DNA of 64,000 nucleotides, taken from positions 372,001 through 436,000 of the forward strand of contig NZ_VBSN01000049.1 of NCBI RefSeq assembly GCF_006149045.1. The letters are read 5' to 3'. The first letter of the stretch is position 1. Each line of letters opens with the position of its first letter. The position numbers and the translations under genes are program-made. Positions 46,097 through 53,691 of the stretch are shown piece by piece. The stretch comes from Dyadobacter flavalbus. GTDB taxonomy: Bacteria > Bacteroidota > Bacteroidia > Cytophagales > Spirosomataceae. The notes under the pieces were generated by a model. The model did not search any database, had not been told where the DNA came from, and saw nothing but the letters and a program-made list of their open reading frames with translations.

Positions 46097-47083
46097 TTGG
46101 AAAAACTGGAATTGAGCCATTATAAAACGCTGGTAGCCAAGCTGCCTCTTCTTAAAAAGGAAATTGCCAAAGTGATTGTCGGGCAGCAGGAAGCGATTGA
46201 CGAAATATTGATTTCCCTGCTCGCATCAGGACACTGCCTGCTGGAAGGCGTGCCCGGTCTGGCAAAGACATTGATGGTAAAAACCATGTCGGAGGCGCTG
46301 CATATGAGTTTCAAACGAATTCAGTTCACACCCGACCTGATGCCCGGAGACATTGTCGGGACGGAGATTCTGGAAGAAGATCACGAAACGGGCAGGAAGT
46401 TTTTCAAATTCAATCAGGGGCCGGTTTTTGCCAATGTGGTTCTGGCTGATGAGATAAACCGGACGCCGCCCAAAACGCAGGCCGCATTACTGGAAGCCAT
46501 GCAGGAAAAATCGGTCACGTACGGCGGAACGAATTACGAGCTGCCAGGCCCGTTCCTGATCATCGCCACGCAAAACCCCATCGAGCAGGCCGGAACATAT
46601 CCACTGCCCGAAGCCCAGCTCGACCGGTTTTTGCTTTACATCAAGCTGAGTTACCCCGGCGAGCAGGAAGAACTGGACATTTTAAAAGGGACAACCGGAT
46701 CATTCAAAGCAAACGTAAACCGCGTTCTGGCAGACATTGAAATCGTGGAATTGCAAAAACTGACGAGGCAAGTGCATATCAGCGACGATTTGATTCAATG
46801 GATCAACAAACTGGTTCGTGCAACAAGGCCGGATGGAAGCCCGTCCGATTTTGTAAAAGAATGGTGCGACTGGGGAGCGGGCCCGCGCGCAGGCCAGGCG
46901 CTCGTTTTGTGTGCAAAAGCCCGTGCAGTCCTGAATGAGCGATTCGCCGTAATCCCGGAAGACATTCAGACGTTGGCTTATCCGGTGCTAAGACACCGGA
47001 TTGCCATGAATTTCCGCGCCGAAGCCGAAAACATCAGCACGGATCAGGTGATTGACCAGTTGTTGCGAACGGTGAAAAACTGA
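46097..47083 (+). CDS. MoxR family AAA+ ATPase
   Basis: A 328-residue ATPase of the MoxR group. Walker A is GVPGLAKT (51-58), Walker B VVLADE (114-119), and sensor 1 lies in IIATQNP with the arginine finger region near LPEAQLDRFL. MoxR proteins act as chaperones that help insert cofactors or activate VWA-domain partners; the DUF58 protein encoded 18 bases downstream is the typical partner. The TTG at 46097 is used as start, because it gives the family start MEKLELSHYKTLVAKLPLLK. It follows the DUF4159 gene by 77 bases. Confidence 0.93.
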   Translation: MEKLELSHYKTLVAKLPLLKKEIAKVIVGQQEAIDEILISLLASGHCLLEGVPGLAKTLMVKTMSEALHMSFKRIQFTPDLMPGDIVGTEILEEDHETGRKFFKFNQGPVFANVVLADEINRTPPKTQAALLEAMQEKSVTYGGTNYELPGPFLIIATQNPIEQAGTYPLPEAQLDRFLLYIKLSYPGEQEELDILKGTTGSFKANVNRVLADIEIVELQKLTRQVHISDDLIQWINKLVRATRPDGSPSDFVKEWCDWGAGPRAGQALVLCAKARAVLNERFAVIPEDIQTLAYPVLRHRIAMNFRAEAENISTDQVIDQLLRTVKN

Positions 47084-47101
47084 GATTTTTACTTCATCTG
47101 C

Positions 47102-48010
47102 ATGACAAAAAGCACCGGCCTCCTGGCCTCTCAACTGATCAAGCTCAAAAACCTTCAACTGACCGGCAAGCTGGTGAGCGAAGAGCTGATGCTGGGCATT
47201 CATTCCAGCAGGCGGTCGGGAATCGGTGTGGAATTTGAACAATACCGGCATTATGAACCCGGCGACGATCCGAAACGGATTGACTGGAAACTCTTTGCGC
47301 GTACGGACAAACATCTGATCCGGGAATCTTCCACGGAAAGTGACAAGCAAGTGCGGTTTGTGCTGGACCTTTCGGGATCCATGAATTATGGTGAAAATGG
47401 CGTTACGCGCCTTCAGTACGCACAGATTTTGCTGGCTTCACTGAGTTATCTCTGTTATATTCAGAATGACCAGATGAGTTTGTACACATTGAAAAACAGC
47501 ACAATACAAACCATTTCCGCGGCCGGTGCTTCTTCTTCCGGCAGGCAGACTTTCCAGAAAATACTGGTTGGTCTGGAGAAAACCGTAGCCGAAGGCCCCT
47601 GGCGAATACCGGGTGAGTCAGGCGCCGGGATCCGGTTTCCGGAACTGCAATCCAAGAAAAAGGAGCAGCTGATCTTCGTCAGCGATTTTTTGCAGGCGCA
47701 GGACGAGTGGCTGCAACTGATCCGGTCGCTTGCCAGTTCGCAGCGTGAAATTGTGGTTTTTCAGATTCTCGGTGATCAGGAAATCGATTTTAATCTGGAC
47801 GGATTTTACCGGTTCAAAGATTTGGAAACGGGAAAAGAAATGGAGCTGGACGCAGGTTCGGTGAGAGAAAAGTTCCGCGAATCGGCAGAACTATATTTGC
47901 AGCAACTGAAAGAAGCATTGCAGATTCCGCATGTGCAGCTGGTCCGGGCGCGCATGAGTGATCCGGTCGGAATGGTGCTGAAGAACTATTTAATCAAAAG
48001 AAAAGGATAG
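47102..48010 (+). CDS. DUF58 / VWA-like protein (MoxR partner)
   Basis: A 302-residue soluble protein with the DUF58 signature YEPGDDPKRIDWKLFARTDK and a metal-ion-dependent adhesion site DLSGSM (D89, S91, S93). The residues after it form a VWA-like Rossmann domain. MoxR/DUF58 pairs are thought to act on envelope proteins. The stop is directly adjacent to the next start with no gap, so the genes are cotranscribed and probably coupled. Confidence 0.92.
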   Translation: MTKSTGLLASQLIKLKNLQLTGKLVSEELMLGIHSSRRSGIGVEFEQYRHYEPGDDPKRIDWKLFARTDKHLIRESSTESDKQVRFVLDLSGSMNYGENGVTRLQYAQILLASLSYLCYIQNDQMSLYTLKNSTIQTISAAGASSSGRQTFQKILVGLEKTVAEGPWRIPGESGAGIRFPELQSKKKEQLIFVSDFLQAQDEWLQLIRSLASSQREIVVFQILGDQEIDFNLDGFYRFKDLETGKEMELDAGSVREKFRESAELYLQQLKEALQIPHVQLVRARMSDPVGMVLKNYLIKRKG

Positions 48011-49138
48011 ATGGAATTTTTGAATCCAGATTTGCTTTGGGGAATGCTGGCGGTAACAGTGCCGGTTATGATCCATTTCTGGTATCAGAAAAAAGGCAAA
48101 ACAATAGCATGGGCAGCCTCCCAATGGCTTACGGAGAAAACAGCTCTGCAGCACCGCGGGCTTCGTCTGGACGAAATTCCGTTGCTTTTGATCCGGTGTC
48201 TGCTGGTTATGCTGTTGTCAATGATTTTAAGCAGGCCCATTTTGAACTGGATGAAAAGCAAGCCTGTTCAGGAGCAAGTTCATCTGGTTCAAAGCCATGA
48301 AAAAGTGGCCGGCAACTTCCGGTTCGAACTGGAAAACGCCATGAAAAAAGGCGAAAAAGTTTTCTGGATAGCGCCGGCAACTGTGGAAATGAAGGACATA
48401 AACACAGTTCCACAAAATAGCGGCGGCCTGCTTTTCCTGCAACAAACCATTAACGGGCTAGCGAATAAAAAGGCAGACATCCATTTGTATATTAGTGATG
48501 TACAAGATTTTAGCCAAATTCCTAAAATTTACATTCCAGATTCTTTTGAAATTCACAGCATGACAGATTCGGTGCGGAAACCGGAAAATCCGTTTTCCGG
48601 ATTAATGGAAAAAACCGGAAAAGATAAAATTCATGTACTGGCCGACTACAAAAATGCAGGCGAACAGCTGACCGTTCAGGCCGGGCTTCTGGCTTTGATG
48701 GAAGTGTATAAAATCCCGTTCACAATCGATCTGAAAAAGCAGCCTGAAACGGCATATGACTGGATCCTGATGGATAAGTCCGTGGATGAATACAATCCGA
48801 AAACGCTCTACGTGATTCCAGCGGAAAATAGCACGGCTCACGCTGCCACGAACGTTATTATGGTTCCCGATTCTTTGCGGCTCTCGACATCCGATATTGT
48901 AAGAAACGGGCAGTTGCCTGAATGGCTGGGAAATCTGATGATTGCGCATTTCAGGTTAAGTAAGCCCGATATCAAGCTTAGTAACAAACAATTAGCAGCT
49001 CACTTCGAATTGGCAAAGCCGGATAAGAACAGAGAGAAAAGTATTTTCAGCCAGTGGATCATTTTATTTTTTGTGCTGTCGCTCCTGGTGGAACGCTGGA
49101 TTGCATTGCGCAAAACGATTCGTACAAACCATGCATGA
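48011..49138 (+). CDS. BatA-like membrane protein (aerotolerance regulator N-terminal domain)
   Basis: A 375-residue protein. The N-terminus MEFLNPDLLWGMLAVTVPVM and the following IPLLLIRCLLVMLLSMIL segment match the aerotolerance-regulator N-terminal domain of BatA/BatB. A long extracytoplasmic or cytoplasmic beta-rich middle follows, ending with a membrane helix (SIFSQWIILFFVLSLLVERW). No MIDAS motif is visible, so it is a VWA-less Bat-like protein. The next gene starts inside its end (8-base overlap at 49131). Confidence 0.82.
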   Translation: MEFLNPDLLWGMLAVTVPVMIHFWYQKKGKTIAWAASQWLTEKTALQHRGLRLDEIPLLLIRCLLVMLLSMILSRPILNWMKSKPVQEQVHLVQSHEKVAGNFRFELENAMKKGEKVFWIAPATVEMKDINTVPQNSGGLLFLQQTINGLANKKADIHLYISDVQDFSQIPKIYIPDSFEIHSMTDSVRKPENPFSGLMEKTGKDKIHVLADYKNAGEQLTVQAGLLALMEVYKIPFTIDLKKQPETAYDWILMDKSVDEYNPKTLYVIPAENSTAHAATNVIMVPDSLRLSTSDIVRNGQLPEWLGNLMIAHFRLSKPDIKLSNKQLAAHFELAKPDKNREKSIFSQWIILFFVLSLLVERWIALRKTIRTNHA

Positions 49139-51341
49139 ACTTAGAAAACTGATCGGCTCGGTGACCAGCCAGCTTTATGCCAGCGCGCTTTTGCGTTGTG
49201 TGCTGCTGGCTGCTTCGGCTTATCTTCTGGTTTCTGCCTTCGCCGGTTCTGAGCACATTTTCAGCATGTTGTCCGGCGTTGCCGGTTTTGCAGTTGGCAT
49301 TGGATCAACGCGCGTATTTCAAAACAAAAAACGGACGGCCATATCGCTCATTCATCAGTATGTGGGCGGCACGGAGCATAGTTTGCATTTGCTGGATAAG
49401 GCGGAGCTCAACCTGGCAGAACAATTGCAAATGGAGCGGATTGCAGGAAGGCAGTTTGATTTTCCTTTTTTTCAATTATACCGCGGGTTAGGCCCCTATG
49501 CTGGATTCCTGTTGTTTGCGGCGGCATTTCATTTTATTTATCCGAAAATAAATTTTGATAAAAAAGGTAAGGAAGCAGTTGCCAATAAGCGTTTGACAGG
49601 ACAAAAAGAGAACGCGCCTGTCGCTCCTGAATTTGAATCTGCCAGTGTTTTGATCACGCCGCCTGCCTACACAAAACTGCCGAAGCGTGAATCCGTTGAC
49701 CTCAACGTGAGCACCATATCCGGTTCATCGCTGCAATGGAAGCTGGCTTTCACACACTCGGAAAATCTCGAAGTCCGTTTGGCCAATAATCGCGGTGAAG
49801 AAATTTCATTCCGTAAACAACAAGGTTCTTTTATACATTCCGACCGACTGACGGGCTCTGGTTTGTATGCCATTAAAGGTTACTGGAATGATTCGCTCGT
49901 TTATCAATCTGAGTTTTACAGGCTGGAAGCCGTTCCGGATCTCGCTCCGAAAATAGAGCCTGCTTCCAAAGAACTTTACAAATATCATTTTCTGAAAGAT
50001 AAAAAAACCATCCGGATTTCGGCCAGCGTTTCTGACGATTTCCTGGTCAGGCAAGCATTCATTGTAGCGACGGTGGCCAGGGGTTCGGGTGAAAATGTGA
50101 AGTTCCGCGAAGTGAAATTTCCGCTGTCGCCTTCGGATTTCAAACAGGCCCGTTTGCAAAAAGAGATTGACCTGAACGAATTGAACTTCGCGCCCGGCGA
50201 TGAATTGTATTACTACTGGGCCGCCATTGACAACAAAATCCCGCAAGCCAATTTTAGCAAATCGGACACCTATTTTCTTGTTTTCAAAGACACTGCGCAG
50301 GTTGAAGAAGCCGAACTGGCAACGATGGCGGTGAACATCATGCCGGAATATTTCCGGAGTCAGCGGCAGATTATCATCGATACGGAAAAGTTGATCGCCA
50401 GACGTAAAAAGCTGACGCAGAAAGCATTTGCTTCGGTATCCAATGAAATCGGTTTTGACCAGAAAGTACTCCGGCTGCGTTACGGACAGTATCTGGGCGA
50501 GGAATTTGAAACCAGCATTGGCGGTGGCGGGGCGCCGCCCGCGGGAACGGACGGCGGGAATATGCTCGATGCATTCACGCATAAGTCGGACGGCGAAGGC
50601 GAAGCGGCCGAGCGGAGGGCGTCGGAGCCGGCGCATCAGGACACGCATGATCACGGAGAAGAGCATGACGACGCAGCTGAAAAAGATCCGATTGCTGCTC
50701 TTATGGAGCAATATGTGCATGCGCATGACGACGCAGAGACAAATACTTTTTATGAGCAGTCTACGCGCAGCTTGTTGAAAATGGCATTGGAACAAATGTG
50801 GCAATCCGAGCTGCATCTGCGCATGTATGAGCCTGAGAAAGCATTGCCTTTTGAGCATAAAGCACTTGAATACCTGAAATCTGCACAGCATAAAGCGCGC
50901 ACATATGTGAAGAAAAGCGGCTACGATCCACCGCCCATTAAAGAAAAAGAAAAGCGACTGAGTGGAGAACTGAAAGAAATCAGCAGCGATTTGAACCGTA
51001 CAAAGTTTTTTAATGATAAAAGCACCGCGCAGCTGGCAGCCGAGATTTCAGGTTTTCTGGAAATGACTACGCGCTCTGAAAATCGGCAATTTAACTTGCA
51101 GCAAATCGGGGCAGCACTCAGCGACCGCCTCATTAACAGCGGGCCTTTTAACGGCGGCCTGAAGAATTGGGAAATGATCGGACTGCTGCAGAAGCTCGTC
51201 AGCAGGAAACCGCTTACGGTAAAAGAAATGCAGCATTTGAAAGCAGACCTTGCCAAATATACGGATCGTTCCGAGCAGAGCAAACGCGGCTATTCAAGCG
51301 AAAAGAAACTGGAACAAGCGTTCTGGAAAAAAATGCAATGA
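49131..51341 (+). CDS. DUF4175-like membrane protein with His/Asp-rich insert
   Basis: A 736-residue protein with two or more N-terminal membrane helices (LLRCVLLAASAYLLVSAFAG and MLSGVAGFAVGIG), a third at about 115-135 (LGPYAGFLLFAAAFHFIYP), and a long extracytoplasmic region with an Ig-like section (SASVLITPPAYTKLPKRESV). At about residues 500-535 there is a striking acidic and histidine-rich stretch (EPAHQDTHDHGEEHDDAAEK). The C-terminal third is helical with coiled-coil character. It is of the type found beside MoxR/DUF58 genes; the function is unknown. The ATG at 49131 is chosen over 49071 because it gives a normal membrane start. Confidence 0.75.
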   Translation: MHELRKLIGSVTSQLYASALLRCVLLAASAYLLVSAFAGSEHIFSMLSGVAGFAVGIGSTRVFQNKKRTAISLIHQYVGGTEHSLHLLDKAELNLAEQLQMERIAGRQFDFPFFQLYRGLGPYAGFLLFAAAFHFIYPKINFDKKGKEAVANKRLTGQKENAPVAPEFESASVLITPPAYTKLPKRESVDLNVSTISGSSLQWKLAFTHSENLEVRLANNRGEEISFRKQQGSFIHSDRLTGSGLYAIKGYWNDSLVYQSEFYRLEAVPDLAPKIEPASKELYKYHFLKDKKTIRISASVSDDFLVRQAFIVATVARGSGENVKFREVKFPLSPSDFKQARLQKEIDLNELNFAPGDELYYYWAAIDNKIPQANFSKSDTYFLVFKDTAQVEEAELATMAVNIMPEYFRSQRQIIIDTEKLIARRKKLTQKAFASVSNEIGFDQKVLRLRYGQYLGEEFETSIGGGGAPPAGTDGGNMLDAFTHKSDGEGEAAERRASEPAHQDTHDHGEEHDDAAEKDPIAALMEQYVHAHDDAETNTFYEQSTRSLLKMALEQMWQSELHLRMYEPEKALPFEHKALEYLKSAQHKARTYVKKSGYDPPPIKEKEKRLSGELKEISSDLNRTKFFNDKSTAQLAAEISGFLEMTTRSENRQFNLQQIGAALSDRLINSGPFNGGLKNWEMIGLLQKLVSRKPLTVKEMQHLKADLAKYTDRSEQSKRGYSSEKKLEQAFWKKMQ

Positions 51342-51374
51342 ACAAAACAAAAGCCGCCTACTGAAAACCTGCGC

Positions 51375-53042
51375 ATGATTGAATTTGATTTTAACTGGTC
51401 TGAACCGCTTAACCTGCTCTTGCTGGCATTAACCGCCGCCATGCTTCCGCTGCAGTTGTGGTTATTGTTTCGTCAAAAGTCAAGTGTTTCGGGTCAAAGA
51501 TTCCGGATAAGGACCGGATTGAATGTGCTCCTGTGGCTTGCCGTAATCGCGTTTGTTGTTCAGCCTTATGTAGTTGGGAAAGCGAAAACTCCGGTAGGCT
51601 TTATTGCCGGAAAAGATTTGCCTCGTGCGGTTGTCGATTCGTTGCTGGACAGTTTATCCGAATCGGGAAATGTTGTTGCAGATGATCCGGAAGCAAGCAT
51701 GTCCGATACATTGATTCTGGCCGGCCAGGATTTTGATCCTGCACTTTTTCCGAAAATCATGCAGTCACAGCAGCCGCCGGGTCTGATCCGGTGGATTCCT
51801 TATTTCCAGAAGGATTTGCCTTACGATCTGCAGTGGAAAGGACTGGTCCGGAATGGTGAAATGCAGGTTCTGCACGGGCGGATCGAGTCAACCCAAAAGC
51901 ATTTTATCAAGCTCAAATACGGCAGCCAAACGCTGGATAGTGTTTCGCTGGATGCCGGAAGCAATCATTTCAGACTGCAATTTCCAGGTTTTACTTTGGG
52001 GAGAACAGTTGTTGAACTAACGCTCAATGAAAAAGTTACGGATACGCTGCATTATTTCTCCCGTTCCGCAGCACCAATGACGGTGCAGTTTATTCTGGAC
52101 AGTCCGGATTTTGAAAGCCGGGCATTGGCAAACTGGTTGGGAAAGGCTGGCCATTCCGTGATTTACACGACTACTTTGTCCAAAGACATCAAAAGCAAAC
52201 TGACGATCAACAAAGGCAAGGAACCGGATGTGATTATTACGGATGCGGCAAACGCAGCCAGTCCACTGGTCAAGAAGTCGTTGCTGAACGGAAAAAGTAT
52301 CCTGTTCCTTTATCTCACTAATCCGCTCAGCGAAGTTTCGGCCATCAATGCTGCATTGGGAACTACTTTTCAAGTGACAAAATCTTCTTCCGGGGAATTC
52401 GTTGCGATTCAGTCCGGACTTACGGCATTACCGTATCGTTTTGTGCCGTCCAACCGTTATTTTCAGGTTGCCGGTTATCCTTTTGCAGTTCAGAAAACTT
52501 CTGGAATTGTCGGCGTAAGCCTCTTGAACGAGACTTTTCCTTTGCAATTGTCAGGCGATTCCCTTGCCTATCAGAAGATCTGGAACACCCTTTTGGCGCC
52601 GATCCGCCCTTTGTCAAAATCCGGTATTGAAGTTACGGCCCCAGTTTTTCAAGGCTTGGGTTCGGAAGTTGCTCTGAACAATTTCCCGGAAGCGGTCAGG
52701 ATGCTTGGCATAGGCACCGACACGATCTTTCCGGTTTCCTCGGCATTGAACCCGCAATCCGGAAATGCCATTTTCAAACCGGCCGAGTCCGGCTGGATCG
52801 CATTTAACGACACACTTGAAACAGAATTATACGTAGAAAATCAGTCTGTTCCTGCTGTACATTACCATACTGCGCTCGTCAGGGACTTTGTCAGATCCTA
52901 CCATGTTTACAGAGAAAAACTAGCTGAAAACGCACCCGGTCCAGTTGCAAAAACAAATGGAGTAAATCGCAAGCTTCCGGACTGGATGTGGTTTGGTCTG
53001 ATCCTGTGCTGCCTGCTGGCTGTCTGGATTGAAAGTAAATGA
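51375..53042 (+). CDS. Membrane-anchored protein of the MoxR-DUF58 operon, unknown function
   Basis: A 555-residue protein that I do not assign to a family with certainty. It begins with two hydrophobic segments (PLNLLLLALTAAMLPLQLWL and LNVLLWLAVIAFVVQPYVVG) and ends with a third (WMWFGLILCCLLAVWIES). The middle has alternating beta segments and a VIITDAANAASPLVKKSLLN part reminiscent of the amidotransferase-like or VWA-like domains of Bat-type proteins. It is the last gene of the operon, 33 bases after the DUF4175-like gene. Membership of the same membrane complex is inferred from the operon. Confidence 0.7.
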   Translation: MIEFDFNWSEPLNLLLLALTAAMLPLQLWLLFRQKSSVSGQRFRIRTGLNVLLWLAVIAFVVQPYVVGKAKTPVGFIAGKDLPRAVVDSLLDSLSESGNVVADDPEASMSDTLILAGQDFDPALFPKIMQSQQPPGLIRWIPYFQKDLPYDLQWKGLVRNGEMQVLHGRIESTQKHFIKLKYGSQTLDSVSLDAGSNHFRLQFPGFTLGRTVVELTLNEKVTDTLHYFSRSAAPMTVQFILDSPDFESRALANWLGKAGHSVIYTTTLSKDIKSKLTINKGKEPDVIITDAANAASPLVKKSLLNGKSILFLYLTNPLSEVSAINAALGTTFQVTKSSSGEFVAIQSGLTALPYRFVPSNRYFQVAGYPFAVQKTSGIVGVSLLNETFPLQLSGDSLAYQKIWNTLLAPIRPLSKSGIEVTAPVFQGLGSEVALNNFPEAVRMLGIGTDTIFPVSSALNPQSGNAIFKPAESGWIAFNDTLETELYVENQSVPAVHYHTALVRDFVRSYHVYREKLAENAPGPVAKTNGVNRKLPDWMWFGLILCCLLAVWIESK

Positions 53043-53339
53043 TGATTTTTGCATTTCAATGTCGTCCATTGTCACCTGTTCGGGAGAGAATTACGGAAGC
53101 TGCGTCGGGCTCGTTAAGCTTACCGGTATGAACCATGGCAACCGGTTTCAGAAAAATTACGTAATGCTACTTTCTGAAAGCATGGTTATAAGCATTTCAG
53201 GTCTGGCAAGTTAAGACCATCTTTTTCAATGCGCTTACTGCATGCGATACCCATCCCTTTGAAATGGAATAAATTTATAAAAATTCCCATTTTTCAGAAT
53301 TTTTGTTAGTTTTGCCAAAATCATTTTCCTCCTCCTCTC

Positions 53340-53364
53340 AAAAAGATCATGATACGATCTTTTT
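53340..53364 (+). terminator. Short hairpin with flanking A and T runs
   Basis: AAAAAGATC pairs exactly with GATCTTTTT around ATGATAC. On the plus strand it resembles a weak intrinsic terminator about 300 bases after the TldD-MoxR operon; being symmetric it could work from either side. It lies shortly after a -7-like TAGTTTTG, so it may alternatively be a leader hairpin. Confidence 0.45.
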
Positions 53365-53421
53365 ACCAATAGCATCCATGAAGTATTAGTGGAGCTTCTG
53401 AATAATGTATTTAAACTAGTT

Positions 53422-53435
53422 CTTACTTCGGTAAG
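53422..53435 (+). other. UUCG tetraloop hairpin
   Basis: CTTAC-TTCG-GTAAG forms a 5-bp stem capped by a C(UUCG)G tetraloop, one of the most stable RNA loops, on the plus strand. It lies about 260 bases before the lyase start and could be part of a structured leader. Function is unproven. Confidence 0.35.
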
Positions 53436-53691
53436 TTATGAATTAGAATCTGAATTAAACATTCGCATAAATAATCTGATCGTTTGAGTTTCTCTTTTGA
53501 TATATCATACGGGAACCCAATAAAATCCGGCTGCTTTCTGAATTTCTCAGAAAGCAATTGATCAGTTATTTGATAATGTCTATCCATTTGAAAACTGCAG
53601 TATTGACCTGGTTGGTTATACCGCAACAAAACCTTGTGCCTATTCAAAAGATCTACAAGTCGATTTACTATTATTCCGGCTAGCATGCATT

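Larger units (their letters stand above)
53043..53691. other. Long leader-like interval before the lyase gene
   Basis: 649 bases without a convincing gene. It holds a -7-like TAGTTTTG at 53307-53314, a hairpin with T-run at 53340-53364 and a small UUCG-capped hairpin at 53422-53435. An 87-codon minus frame (53423-53686) starts only 5 bases from the lyase start in the opposite direction, which leaves no room for promoters, and is not accepted. The later part is AT-rich. Confidence 0.5.

Noticed and set aside
49806..50891. 361-codon minus-strand frame inside the DUF4175-like gene
   Set aside because: Antisense to a coding gene that fits the operon; no recognisable domain and very basic/aromatic composition.
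53423..53686. 87-codon minus frame beside the lyase gene
   Set aside because: Its start is 5 bases from the divergent lyase start, leaving no space for promoters, and no family is recognised.
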